Part shown: positions 49,125 to 57,732 of the stretch, piece by piece
Layout of the letters: every line of letters begins with the position of its first letter
Numbering within the stretch: position 1 is the first letter of the stretch
Assembly: GCF_001262505.1 (NCBI RefSeq)
Contig: NZ_KQ410727.1
Location: forward strand, 186,001-250,000
DNA: 64,000 nucleotides
Source of the DNA: Shinella sp. SUS2
GTDB taxonomy: Bacteria; Pseudomonadota; Alphaproteobacteria; Rhizobiales; Rhizobiaceae
Direction: 5' to 3'
The notes under the pieces: generated by a model
What the model was told of the DNA's origin: nothing
Database searches by the model: none
The model's input: only the letters and a program-made list of their open reading frames with translations
Position numbers and translations under genes: made by a program

Positions 49125-50717
49125 ATGGCCGCGACCGCTCAACCGGCATCAGGCGCCCTGACGGCGGCGCCTGCGCAGGCCGACAAGGTTCCCGTCCGCC
49201 GCGTCGTCGCGTTCTTCGCGATGGTCTTCGGCATGTTCATGTCGATCCTCGACATCCAGATCGTCTCTGCCTCGCTCTCGGAAATCCAGGCCGGCCTCGG
49301 CGCCGGTGCTGACGAGATCGCCTGGGTGCAGACCTCCTATCTCATCGCCGAAGTCATCATGATCCCGCTGTCGGGCACGCTGGCGCGCATCGTCTCGACG
49401 CGGGTGCTCTTCGCCTTCTCGGCCGCCGGCTTCACCGTGGCGAGCGCGCTCGCCGCGACGGCGACGAACATCGACCAGATGATCGTCTACCGCGCCATTC
49501 AGGGCTTCATCGGCGGCGGCATGATCCCCTCGGTCTTCGCGGCCGCCTTCACCATCTTCCCACCCTCCAAGCGCAACATCGTCTCGCCGATGATCGGCCT
49601 CGTTGCAACGCTCGCGCCCACCATCGGGCCGACGGTCGGCGGGTATCTCAGCCATGCCTTCTCCTGGCACTGGCTGTTCCTCGTCAACATCATCCCCGGC
49701 ATCATCGTCACGGTTCTCACCTGGAACCTCATCGATTTCGACAAGCCGGAATTCAGCCTGATGAAGCGCTTCGACTGGTGGGGTCTCATCTCCATGGCAG
49801 TGTTCCTCGGTTCGCTCGAATACGTGCTGGAAGAGGGCAACAATAAGGACTGGTTCAGCGACGGGCATATCGTCCTTGGTAGTGTCGCGGTGGTCATCGG
49901 CGGGGTCGTGTTCTTTTGGCGGGCCTTCAAGGTGCCGTTTCCGGTGGTGGATCTGCGCGCGTTCTCCAACCGCAATTTTGCCTTCGGCTCGATCTTCTCC
50001 TTCGTCATGGGCGTCGGCCTCTACGGGCTGACCTATCTCTATCCGCTCTATCTGGCGCGCATCCGCGGCTACGATTCGCTGATGATCGGCGAGACCATGT
50101 TCGTCTCCGGTCTTGCCATGTTCTGTACGGCACCGATCGCCGGTATGATGTCGTCGCGGCTCGATCCGCGTGTCATGATGATGATGGGTTTTGGCGGTTT
50201 TGCGCTCGGCACCTGGTCGATGACGCAGATGACGGCCGATTGGGATTTCTACGAGCTGCTCGCGCCGCAGATCCTGCGCGGCGTCTCGCTGATGATCTGC
50301 ATGGTGCCGATCAACAACGTGGCGCTCGGCACGCTGTCGCCCGACCGCATCCGCAACGCCTCGGGCCTTTTCAACCTGACGCGCAACCTCGGCGGTGCCG
50401 TGGGGCTCGCTGTCATCAACACGATCCTTACGCAGCGCTCGCAGGAGCACTATCTGCGCCTCTCCGAGCATGTACAGTGGGGCAATCCGGAAGCCGTCGA
50501 GCGCATGAACAGCATGGCCGCCAACTACAGCGCGCACGGTCTCGATGGCCCTGCCATCGCCGTCAAGCAGATGGCCGGCATGGTGCAGCAGCAGGCCTAT
50601 ATCCTGTCCTTCATCGATATCTTCGTGCTGCTCACCGGCCTTTTTGGAACGCTCGTCCTCTGCGTGCTGGCGATCCGCAAGCCGCAGGGCGCGGTGCGGG
50701 GCGGCGGCGGACACTGA
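49125..50717 (+). CDS. emrB: DHA2-family MFS multidrug transporter (EmrB)
   Basis: A 530-residue, 14-segment drug:H+ antiporter. MFGMFMSILDIQIV-type segment 1, the loop motif A region after segment 2, and motif C (GPTVGGYLSHAFSWHWLFLVN) in segment 5 are present. With EmrA it forms a tripartite pump for hydrophobic toxins or plant phenolics. The gap to emrA is 26 bases. Confidence 0.92.
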   Translation: MAATAQPASGALTAAPAQADKVPVRRVVAFFAMVFGMFMSILDIQIVSASLSEIQAGLGAGADEIAWVQTSYLIAEVIMIPLSGTLARIVSTRVLFAFSAAGFTVASALAATATNIDQMIVYRAIQGFIGGGMIPSVFAAAFTIFPPSKRNIVSPMIGLVATLAPTIGPTVGGYLSHAFSWHWLFLVNIIPGIIVTVLTWNLIDFDKPEFSLMKRFDWWGLISMAVFLGSLEYVLEEGNNKDWFSDGHIVLGSVAVVIGGVVFFWRAFKVPFPVVDLRAFSNRNFAFGSIFSFVMGVGLYGLTYLYPLYLARIRGYDSLMIGETMFVSGLAMFCTAPIAGMMSSRLDPRVMMMMGFGGFALGTWSMTQMTADWDFYELLAPQILRGVSLMICMVPINNVALGTLSPDRIRNASGLFNLTRNLGGAVGLAVINTILTQRSQEHYLRLSEHVQWGNPEAVERMNSMAANYSAHGLDGPAIAVKQMAGMVQQQAYILSFIDIFVLLTGLFGTLVLCVLAIRKPQGAVRGGGGH

Positions 50718-50787
50718 AACTGCCCCTTGCCGTGGCCGGGATCGCTCGGTCACAATGGGGCGGTTCTGTTCCTGCCCGGAGGCCCGC

Positions 50788-51894
50788 TTGCCATTCGAAC
50801 CCACGCGTCGCCATCTCCTTGCCACCGCCGGCGGCCTGGGGCTTTCGCTGGCCCTGCCGGCGTTCTCGTCGCGCGCGGCCCGTCCGGCGGCGGATGCGAC
50901 CTTCCTCTTCTCCTGCGACGTGCATGCCTGTCTCGTCTCGGCAGACGGGCTCAGCCCCAACTGCGCGGACGAAGGCAAGACCGATGCGGCGCTGCTGCGG
51001 CATGTCGCGGCGGTAAACGCCATCGGCGGCCTTGCCTGGCCCGCGGAGATCGACGGCAGGCCGTCCGGCCTCTCCGGCGCCGGCACGGCCATCGCAACGC
51101 CGCTCGGCCTCGTGCTCGGCGGCGATATGACGGACGATGGCGGCGGACAGATGAAGGTGCCGGGCGAAGGGCGGCAGCTCCAGCAGTTTGCCAGTCGTTA
51201 TCAGCAGGGCACCGGGCCGGATCGCGTGCACTACCCGGTCTATAACGGCCTCGGCAACCACGATCTCGACCAGGACGGTGTGCCGCCGCATCCCGACTGG
51301 TACCGTCGTGAACTGCGCGACTATGTCGAGCTGAACCACCGTTCCACCGTCTTTTACAAGGCACCCGTGCCGGTAACGAACTACGACATCGACTCGGACA
51401 ATTTCTCCTGGGACTGGGGCGGATTGCATCTGGTTCAGTTGCAGCGCTTTGGCGGCGACGACACGAAGGGTGCCATCAGCGGCCTGCCCTGGTTGAAGCA
51501 GGATCTCGCCACGTATGCGGCTGACGGGCGACCGGTCGTGCTGTTCCAGCACTATGGCTGGGACCGCTTTTCCACCGAGCACTGGGACCCCGCGGCAAAG
51601 ACCTTCGATCCGCAGGGGGGCGGCCCTGCGCACTGGTGGACGGACGAAGAGCGCGCCGGCCTGCTTTCGACACTCAAGGGATACAACGTCGTGGGCATCT
51701 TCCATGGCCACGAGCATCCGACGCCGATGATCTACAATCGAGAGGGCTATGACATCTTCAAGCCCGTGGCGGCCTTCATGGGCGGTTTTGCGTTGGTGCG
51801 CGTCACCGACGCCTTCATGGATGTGGCGCTCGCCCGTGCTGGTGATACTCCCTCCACTCCTGTCTTTACGTACGCCTTCAGCAAGCGCTTCTAG
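50788..51894 (+). CDS. Tat-exported metallophosphoesterase
   Basis: A 368-residue calcineurin-like phosphoesterase. The dimetal motifs are in order: CDVHACL (DxH), GGDMTDDG (GDxxD), GLGNHDLD (GNHD), FQHYGWDRF and GIFHGHEHP (GHxH). The N-terminus has a Tat-like signal, TRRHLLATAGGLGLSLALPAF. A TTG at 50788 with GGAGG five bases upstream gives a good start; the in-frame ATG at 50755 has no ribosome-binding site. Substrate unknown. Confidence 0.82.
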   Translation: MPFEPTRRHLLATAGGLGLSLALPAFSSRAARPAADATFLFSCDVHACLVSADGLSPNCADEGKTDAALLRHVAAVNAIGGLAWPAEIDGRPSGLSGAGTAIATPLGLVLGGDMTDDGGGQMKVPGEGRQLQQFASRYQQGTGPDRVHYPVYNGLGNHDLDQDGVPPHPDWYRRELRDYVELNHRSTVFYKAPVPVTNYDIDSDNFSWDWGGLHLVQLQRFGGDDTKGAISGLPWLKQDLATYAADGRPVVLFQHYGWDRFSTEHWDPAAKTFDPQGGGPAHWWTDEERAGLLSTLKGYNVVGIFHGHEHPTPMIYNREGYDIFKPVAAFMGGFALVRVTDAFMDVALARAGDTPSTPVFTYAFSKRF

Positions 51895-51927
51895 GCCTTG
51901 AAAATCCCCTGGAAGGTATCGTTGGAA

Positions 51928-51955
51928 AATTTCTGATTTACGTACATCAGAAATT
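51928..51955. promoter_or_regulatory. 28-bp palindrome, candidate operator of the xylose LacI regulator
   Basis: Arms AATTTCTGAT and ATCAGAAATT are perfect inverted copies, and the centre TTACGTAC contains the palindrome TACGTA, so 13 of 14 pairs match. It ends 28 bases before the regulator ATG, where a repressor would block transcription. Confidence 0.75.
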
Positions 51956-51983
51956 CCTCTATGGGTCTCGGCACGGAGGAGAG

Positions 51984-53033
51984 ATGAGACCCACGGTTCA
52001 CGATATTGCCGACAGGGCGGGCGTCAGCCTTGCGACCGTCGACCGCGTGCTGAACGACCGCCCGGGCGTTCGCGGCGTGACCCGCGCCAAGGTCGAGGCG
52101 GCGATTGCCGCGCTCGGCTATGTGCGCGATGTAGCGGCGGCGAACCTTGCCAAGAGCCGCGTCTACCCCCTCGTCTTCATCCTGCCGGCGGGCGACAATC
52201 CCTTCATGCGTGGGCTCGAGGCGGAAGTGCGCCGCGCCGGCCTGCATTCGGCAAGCGAGCGTACCCAGTTGTCGGTCGTCACCGTTCCCGCCTTCGATGC
52301 CGGTGCGCTGGCGGCCGCGATCGATGGTGCCATTGCAGAAAAGGTCGCCGGCATCGCAGCCGTTGCGGTGGATGCGCCGGAGGTTTCCGAGGTCATCGGC
52401 CGGGCGCACGCGGCCGGCATTCCCTTTGTCACGCTGGTCTCCGATCTTGCCGCTTCCGGCCGCGACCATTTCGTCGGCGTCGACAACGTCGCTGCGGGCC
52501 GCACGGCCGGCAGCTTGATGGGGCGTTTCCTCGGGAGCCGGCTTGGCCCCGTCGCGGTTCTCGCCGGCTCGATGCGTGTGCGGGACCACCGCGAGCGTCT
52601 GGAAGGGTTTCGCGCGGCGATGGCGGATATGCCTGTCGCCCGCACGATCCTGCCGGTGCTGGAGGGGCAGGACGATCCTGGGCGTTCCCTCGCGCTGATT
52701 TCCGAATGCCTCGCTTCTGTTCCCGACCTTGCCGGCATCTACAGCCTCGGCGCCGGCAACCAGGGGCTTGTTGCTGCGCTTGCCGCCGGTCGGGCTACGG
52801 ATATCTGCGTGATCGCCCATGAACTGACGGCCCATACCCGGGCCGCGCTCGAAACCGGCACCATCGATGCCGTGCTCAACCAGGATGCCGGCCACGAGGT
52901 ACGCAGCGCCATCCGCGTGCTTCGGGCCAAGGCGGATGGCTTGCCCGTCATCGCGGCGCAGGAGCGCATCCGCCTCGACATCTTCATCAAGGACAACCTC
53001 CCGGCCGGCCCGGACGAGGATGACGGCAACTAG
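51984..53033 (+). CDS. LacI-family transcriptional regulator of the xylose genes
   Basis: A 349-residue regulator: helix-turn-helix at the extreme N-terminus (TVHDIADRAGVSLATVDRVLN) and a sugar-binding-type sensor domain of the RbsB-like class (PAGDNPFMRGLEAEV). The start is the ATG at 51984, with GGAGGAGAG upstream. It is followed 10 bases later by xylB and then xylA, so it is in the same transcription unit and is probably autoregulated through the 28-bp palindrome. Xylose is the likely inducer. Confidence 0.85.
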   Translation: MRPTVHDIADRAGVSLATVDRVLNDRPGVRGVTRAKVEAAIAALGYVRDVAAANLAKSRVYPLVFILPAGDNPFMRGLEAEVRRAGLHSASERTQLSVVTVPAFDAGALAAAIDGAIAEKVAGIAAVAVDAPEVSEVIGRAHAAGIPFVTLVSDLAASGRDHFVGVDNVAAGRTAGSLMGRFLGSRLGPVAVLAGSMRVRDHRERLEGFRAAMADMPVARTILPVLEGQDDPGRSLALISECLASVPDLAGIYSLGAGNQGLVAALAAGRATDICVIAHELTAHTRAALETGTIDAVLNQDAGHEVRSAIRVLRAKADGLPVIAAQERIRLDIFIKDNLPAGPDEDDGN

Positions 53034-53043
53034 GGAGAACGCC

Positions 53044-54498
53044 ATGTATCTCGGGATCGACCTCGGCACGTCGAGCGTCAAGGCCATGCTGATCGACGCG
53101 GAGCAGACGGTTGTCGGCTCGGCTTCCAGCAAGGAGGTGAAGACCGCGCGGCCCCAGGCCGGCTGGTCAGAGCAGGACCCGGCGGACTGGATCCGTGCGA
53201 CGGAGGAGGCGATCGCCGGCCTCCGCGCCGCCCACCCCGCGGCGTTTGCCGTGGTGCGCGGCATCGGTCTTTCCGGCCACATGCACGGTGCGACCTTGCT
53301 CGATGCCGAGGACAAGGTGCTTCGCCCCTGCATCATGTGGAACGATACGCGCAGTCATCGCGAGGCGGCCGCGCTCGATGCCGATCCGCGTTTCCGCAGG
53401 ATCACCGGCAACATCGTCTTTCCGGGCTTCACCGCGCCGAAGCTCGCCTGGGTGAAGAACAACGAGCCCGATGTCTTTGCGAAGATCCGCTGGGTTCTGC
53501 TGCCGAAGGATTTCTTGCGTGTCTGGCTCACCGGCGAGCACATGTCGGAGATGTCGGATTCGGCCGGTACCTCCTGGCTCGATACGGGCGGGCGCAAATG
53601 GTCCGGCGAGCTTCTGGCGGCGACCGGGCTTGAAGAACGCCACATGCCGGCGCTGGTGGAAGGCACGGATGTTGCAGGCATCCTGCGCCCGGAACTTGCC
53701 GCGCGATGGGGTCTTGATACCGGTGTCGTCGTTGCCGGTGGGGCCGGGGACAATGCGGCCTCGGCCTGCGGCATGGGCACGGTGCGCGAAGGGGCGGCGT
53801 TCGTCTCGCTTGGAACGTCCGGCGTGCTCTTTGCCGCCAATGCCAGCTACCTGCCGAACCCGGAAAGCGCGGTGCACGCCTTCTGCCATGCGCTGCCCGG
53901 AACCTGGCACCAGATGGGCGTCATCCTCTCGGCCACCGATGCGTTGAACTGGCATTCGCGCGTCACCAGCGCCTCTGCCGCCGATTTGACGGAAGAACTC
54001 GGTGATATGCTGAAGGCGCCGTCCGGCGTCACCTTCCTGCCCTATCTCTCGGGCGAGCGCACACCGCACAACGACGCGGCGATCCGTGGCGCCTTCCTCG
54101 GCCTCGGCCATGAAAGCGGCCGGGCGGTGCTGACGCAGGCCGTGCTCGAAGGGGTATCCTTCGCCATTCGCGACAGTCTGGAGGCGCTGAAATCCGCCGG
54201 TACGGCGCTTACCCGCGTCACTGCGATCGGCGGCGGCTCGCGCTCGCGCTATTGGCTGAAATCGATTGCGACGGCGCTGAACCTGCCGGTTGACCTGCCG
54301 GCGGACGGTGATTTCGGTGCCGCTTTCGGCGCCGCCCGCCTCGGCCTCGTCGCGGCAACCGGTGCGGATCCCGTTGCGGTCTGCAGCGCGCCGGCCACGG
54401 CCGAGACGATCGAACCCGAGGCGGCTCTGACGGCCGCCTATGAGGATGCCTACCAGCGCTATCGCCGCCTCTATCCGGCGGTGCGCGCCGCCTACTGA
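53044..54498 (+). CDS. xylB: Xylulokinase
   Basis: A 484-residue FGGY kinase that phosphorylates D-xylulose. The phosphate-binding motif DLGTSSVKAMLID opens the chain and HMHGATLLD (about residue 80) and the FGGY signature region near GVTFLPYLSGERTPHND are present. AGGGAGA precedes the ATG. It lies between a LacI regulator and xylA. Confidence 0.93.
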   Translation: MYLGIDLGTSSVKAMLIDAEQTVVGSASSKEVKTARPQAGWSEQDPADWIRATEEAIAGLRAAHPAAFAVVRGIGLSGHMHGATLLDAEDKVLRPCIMWNDTRSHREAAALDADPRFRRITGNIVFPGFTAPKLAWVKNNEPDVFAKIRWVLLPKDFLRVWLTGEHMSEMSDSAGTSWLDTGGRKWSGELLAATGLEERHMPALVEGTDVAGILRPELAARWGLDTGVVVAGGAGDNAASACGMGTVREGAAFVSLGTSGVLFAANASYLPNPESAVHAFCHALPGTWHQMGVILSATDALNWHSRVTSASAADLTEELGDMLKAPSGVTFLPYLSGERTPHNDAAIRGAFLGLGHESGRAVLTQAVLEGVSFAIRDSLEALKSAGTALTRVTAIGGGSRSRYWLKSIATALNLPVDLPADGDFGAAFGAARLGLVAATGADPVAVCSAPATAETIEPEAALTAAYEDAYQRYRRLYPAVRAAY

Positions 54499-54525
54499 CC
54501 AGAAAACACACCAGAGGAGATCCCC

Positions 54526-55836
54526 ATGGCCACCGGCTTCTTCGGCGATATCGCCAAGATCAGATATGAAGGCCCCGAAAGCACCAACCCGCTCGCCTTC
54601 CGTCACTACAATCCCGACGAGATCGTGCTCGGCAAGCGTATGGAGGAGCATCTGCGCTTTGCCGTCGCCTATTGGCACACCTTCGTATGGCCGGGCGGCG
54701 ACCCCTTCGGCGGGCAGACCTTCGAACGTCCGTGGTTCGAGGATTCCATGCAGGCGGCAAAGCTGAAGGCCGATGTCGCCTTCGAATTCTTCCAGCTGCT
54801 CGGCGTGCCTTTCTACTGCTTCCACGATGCCGACGTGCGGCCGGAAGGCCGGGACTTCGTCGAGAACACGAAGAACCTCAACGAGATCGTCGATTACTTC
54901 GCGAAGAAGCAGGCGGAGACGGGCGTCAAGCTCCTGTGGGGAACGGCGAACCTCTTCTCCAACCGCCGCTATATGGGTGGCGCCGCGACCAATCCGGATC
55001 CGGACGTCTTTGCCTTTGCTGCCGCCACGGTGAAGACCTGCATCGACGCCACGCACCGCCTTGGCGGCGACAACTATGTGCTTTGGGGTGGCCGGGAGGG
55101 CTATGAGACCCTGCTCAACACCAATATCGGCCAGGAGCTCGATCAGCTCGGCCGTTTCGTGAACATGGTCGTCGAGTATAAGCACAAGATCGGCTTCAAG
55201 GGGGCAATCCTCATCGAACCGAAGCCGCAGGAGCCGACCAAGCACCAATATGACTTCGACGTTGCGACGGTCTACGGCTTCCTCAAGAAGTACGGCCTGG
55301 AGAACGAGGTGAAGGTCAACATCGAACAGGGCCATGCGATCCTCGCCGGCCACTCCTTCGAGCATGAGCTGGCGCTTGCCAATGCGCTCGGCATCTTCGG
55401 CTCGATCGACATGAACCGCAACGATTACCAGTCCGGCTGGGACACCGATCAGTTCCCCAACAACGTGCCGGAAATGGCGCTTGCCTTCTACCAAGTGCTT
55501 TCGGGCGGCGGCTTCACCACTGGCGGTACGAACTTCGACGCCAAGCTGCGTCGCCAGTCGATCGACCCGGCGGATCTCCTGATCGGCCATATCGGCGGCA
55601 TGGATTGCTGCGCACGCGGCGTGAAGGCGGCTGCCCGGATGATCGAGGACAGGGCGCTGTCCGGCCCGCTTGCCGAGCGTTATGCCGGCTGGCAGACGCC
55701 GGAAGCGCAGAAGGTGCTGTCGGGTGGCTCGTCGCTGGACGCGCTAGAGGCCTATGTGCTTGCTGGCAACATCAATCCGCAGCCGCGCTCCGGCAAGCAG
55801 GAGCTGCTGGAAAACGTGGTCAACCGCTACGTCTGA
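54526..55836 (+). CDS. xylA: Xylose isomerase
   Basis: A 436-residue class II xylose isomerase converting D-xylose to D-xylulose. The active-site His is in [11 protein letters not shown]-type sequence ([12 protein letters not shown]), [15 protein letters not shown] and the metal-binding [18 protein letters not shown] are clear, and the C-terminal metal site SIDMNRND is present. GAGGAGA precedes the ATG. No xylose transporter is adjacent; import must use another system. Confidence 0.96.
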   Translation: MATGFFGDIAKIRYEGPESTNPLAFRHYNPDEIVLGKRMEEHLRFAVAYWHTFVWPGGDPFGGQTFERPWFEDSMQAAKLKADVAFEFFQLLGVPFYCFHDADVRPEGRDFVENTKNLNEIVDYFAKKQAETGVKLLWGTANLFSNRRYMGGAATNPDPDVFAFAAATVKTCIDATHRLGGDNYVLWGGREGYETLLNTNIGQELDQLGRFVNMVVEYKHKIGFKGAILIEPKPQEPTKHQYDFDVATVYGFLKKYGLENEVKVNIEQGHAILAGHSFEHELALANALGIFGSIDMNRNDYQSGWDTDQFPNNVPEMALAFYQVLSGGGFTTGGTNFDAKLRRQSIDPADLLIGHIGGMDCCARGVKAAARMIEDRALSGPLAERYAGWQTPEAQKVLSGGSSLDALEAYVLAGNINPQPRSGKQELLENVVNRYV

Positions 55837-55868
55837 GCCGGTTGAAGGGCGCAAACCAGGATATCGGA

Positions 55869-55891
55869 AAGGGCGCCGTTGTGGCGCCCTT
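55869..55891 (+). terminator. Rho-independent terminator of xylBA
   Basis: AAGGGCGCC and GGCGCCCTT form a perfect 9-bp stem with loop GTTGT, followed by T residues. Confidence 0.85.
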
Positions 55892-55943
55892 TTTGGTTGT
55901 GGACAGGATTTAGTGTAGTGCCTTACGTAGGGTGAGTTATATT

Positions 55944-55956
55944 TCACGTAACGTGA
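55944..55956. promoter_or_regulatory. 13-bp palindrome TCACGTAACGTGA
   Basis: A perfect odd palindrome (TCACGT-A-ACGTGA) in the AT-rich region, about 240 bp upstream of the chemoreceptor. It may bind a regulator; identity unknown. Confidence 0.35.
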
Positions 55957-56187
55957 GTTTTTATTCAAAATGTCCGGATATAATAGATATGGTTCATAAC
56001 ATTCAGCCCGAAATTCCGTTTTTACCGTCATGGGCTTTTCTTTTGTCAACTCCCGGCAAGTAATGGTCTTCTATTTATAGTTGTTTATTTACCATCCTTC
56101 GCGGAGAATCGTGGGTGACCGGAAGCTAGGCGCCTGATTCGGGGGCTGAGCATCAGTCAACACTCCAACCGCACGAGGATGTTTCGG

Positions 56188-57696
56188 ATGTCAGCGCAGG
56201 ATGCCAAGACCCAGCAATTGAATGAGCGCCTCTCCTTCGTCGAACTCGACGGCGGTCAGCGCGATGCCTTGAAGCGCGCCCTGCCGACGATCTCTGCGTC
56301 GCTCGATGGTGCGCTGGACATCTTCTACCGCAAGGCGCGGGCGACACCCGAAACAGCGCGGTTCTTCTCCAGCGAAGCCCATATCCAGAGTGCCAAGGGC
56401 CGGCAGGTCAGGCATTGGGAACTGATCGGTTCGGCGCGCTTCGACACGCAATATGTCGACGCCGTCACCACCATTGGCAAGACGCATGCCCGCCTCGGCC
56501 TGGAGCCGCGCTGGTACATCGGTGGCTACGCGCTGATCCTCGAGGCGATTGTCGAAAGCGTCATTGCAAAGCACCTTGAAGGGTTCATCTATCGCAAGAA
56601 GGCGGCCGCGCTTGGCGAGGAGATTTCAGCCATCGTCAAGGCCGCGCTTGTCGACATGGACTACGCGATCTCCGTTTATCTGGAAGCGCTGCAGGAGGAG
56701 CGCGAGAAGGCGGAGGCCGAACGGAAGGTCCTGAATGCCGAGCAGGAGGAGGCGCTGGCGGCGCTGGATACCTCGTTGACGCGTCTTGCTGGCGGCGATC
56801 TCACGGCGTCCATCGGCAAGCCGCTCGCGCCGCAATTCGAGCGCCTGCGCTCCAATTTCAATGCGGCGATCGAGAAGCTGGACGATACGCTCGGCGCCAT
56901 CGTCACGGCCGCGGACGATGCTGCCGGCAATTCCGGCGAGCTGGTGAATGCCACGGATGACATGGCCAAGCGCACCGAGCAGCAGGCTGCTTCTCTCGAA
57001 GAGACTGCCGCCGCCGTGGAGGAAATCACCACCATTTCCCGCGAATCGGCGCAGCGCGCGGAAGAGGCCCGCCGTGTCGTCGGCAGTGCCACGGACGAGG
57101 CGCAACGCTCCGGCAAGATTGTCGAACAGGCGGTTTCCGCGATGAGCGCCATCCAGGAGTCCTCCGGAAAGATCACGCAGATCATCAGCGTCATCGACCA
57201 GATTTCATTCCAGACCAACCTTCTGGCGCTCAATGCCGGTGTCGAGGCGGCACGGGCGGGCGAAGCGGGCAAGGGTTTTGCCGTCGTCGCGCAGGAGGTG
57301 CGCGAGCTTGCGCAGAAATCCGCGGATGCTGCCAGGGAGATCAAGGTGCTGATCGACAAATCCTTCGAGGATGTGCAGCTCGGCGTATCGCTGGTCAACA
57401 AGACAGGCGAGGCGCTGCATCACATCGGCGAGCAGGTCGTTCACATCAACACGCATATCGACGCCATCGCCAGCTCCGCTCGCGAGCAGTCGGCGGGGAT
57501 TTCCGAGATCAACACGGCGGTCGGCAGCATGGACCAGATGACCCAGCAGAATGCCGCGATGGTCGAGGAGACCAATGCCGCGACGCACAACCTGATGCAG
57601 ATCAGCACGACGCTGAAGGGCCTGGTCGACCGCTTCACGGTTTCGGCCGAACGCAGCCAGAGGCCGGCACGACCGGCGCAGCGCCGCTACGGGTAA
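56188..57696 (+). CDS. Globin-coupled methyl-accepting chemotaxis protein (HemAT-like)
   Basis: A 502-residue soluble chemoreceptor with no membrane segments. Residues about 1-170 are a globin-coupled sensor (protoglobin) domain; the proximal heme ligand is His100 in GKTHARLGLEPRWYIGGY, nearly superposable on the HemAT pattern. A HAMP-like linker (LARLAGGDLTAS-type) and a long methyl-accepting signalling domain follow, with hairpin tip IDQISFQTNLLALNAGVEAA. There is no CheR-tethering pentapeptide. It senses oxygen or an internal redox cue. The ATG at 56188 suits the GAGG nine bases upstream better than 56179. Confidence 0.9.
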   Translation: MSAQDAKTQQLNERLSFVELDGGQRDALKRALPTISASLDGALDIFYRKARATPETARFFSSEAHIQSAKGRQVRHWELIGSARFDTQYVDAVTTIGKTHARLGLEPRWYIGGYALILEAIVESVIAKHLEGFIYRKKAAALGEEISAIVKAALVDMDYAISVYLEALQEEREKAEAERKVLNAEQEEALAALDTSLTRLAGGDLTASIGKPLAPQFERLRSNFNAAIEKLDDTLGAIVTAADDAAGNSGELVNATDDMAKRTEQQAASLEETAAAVEEITTISRESAQRAEEARRVVGSATDEAQRSGKIVEQAVSAMSAIQESSGKITQIISVIDQISFQTNLLALNAGVEAARAGEAGKGFAVVAQEVRELAQKSADAAREIKVLIDKSFEDVQLGVSLVNKTGEALHHIGEQVVHINTHIDAIASSAREQSAGISEINTAVGSMDQMTQQNAAMVEETNAATHNLMQISTTLKGLVDRFTVSAERSQRPARPAQRRYG

Positions 57697-57732
57697 GGGG
57701 AGGCGCGCCACGTCCGGGTCGCGTGCTGCCGT

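Larger units (their letters stand above)
55837..56187. other. AT-rich intergenic region (351 bp) before the chemoreceptor
   Basis: Noticeably more AT-rich than its neighbours. It contains the xylA terminator, a TATAAT at 55979-55984 with no good -35 partner, two TACGT-type palindromes (55921-55932 and 55944-55956), and no convincing gene. The rest shows nothing I can name. Confidence 0.5.

Noticed and set aside
49149-51092. 647-codon minus-strand reading frame opposite emrB
   Set aside because: Composition dominated by Arg, His, Glu and Asp, as expected from the reverse of a membrane-protein gene; no domain.
53167-55590. 807-codon minus-strand reading frame opposite xylB and xylA
   Set aside because: Both xyl genes have intact catalytic motifs on the plus strand; the antisense translation has low-complexity shadow composition.
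55744-56049. 101-codon minus-strand frame in the AT-rich gap after xylA
   Set aside because: It overlaps the end of xylA and the terminator, has no recognisable family and no clear ribosome-binding site. A small real gene cannot be fully excluded.
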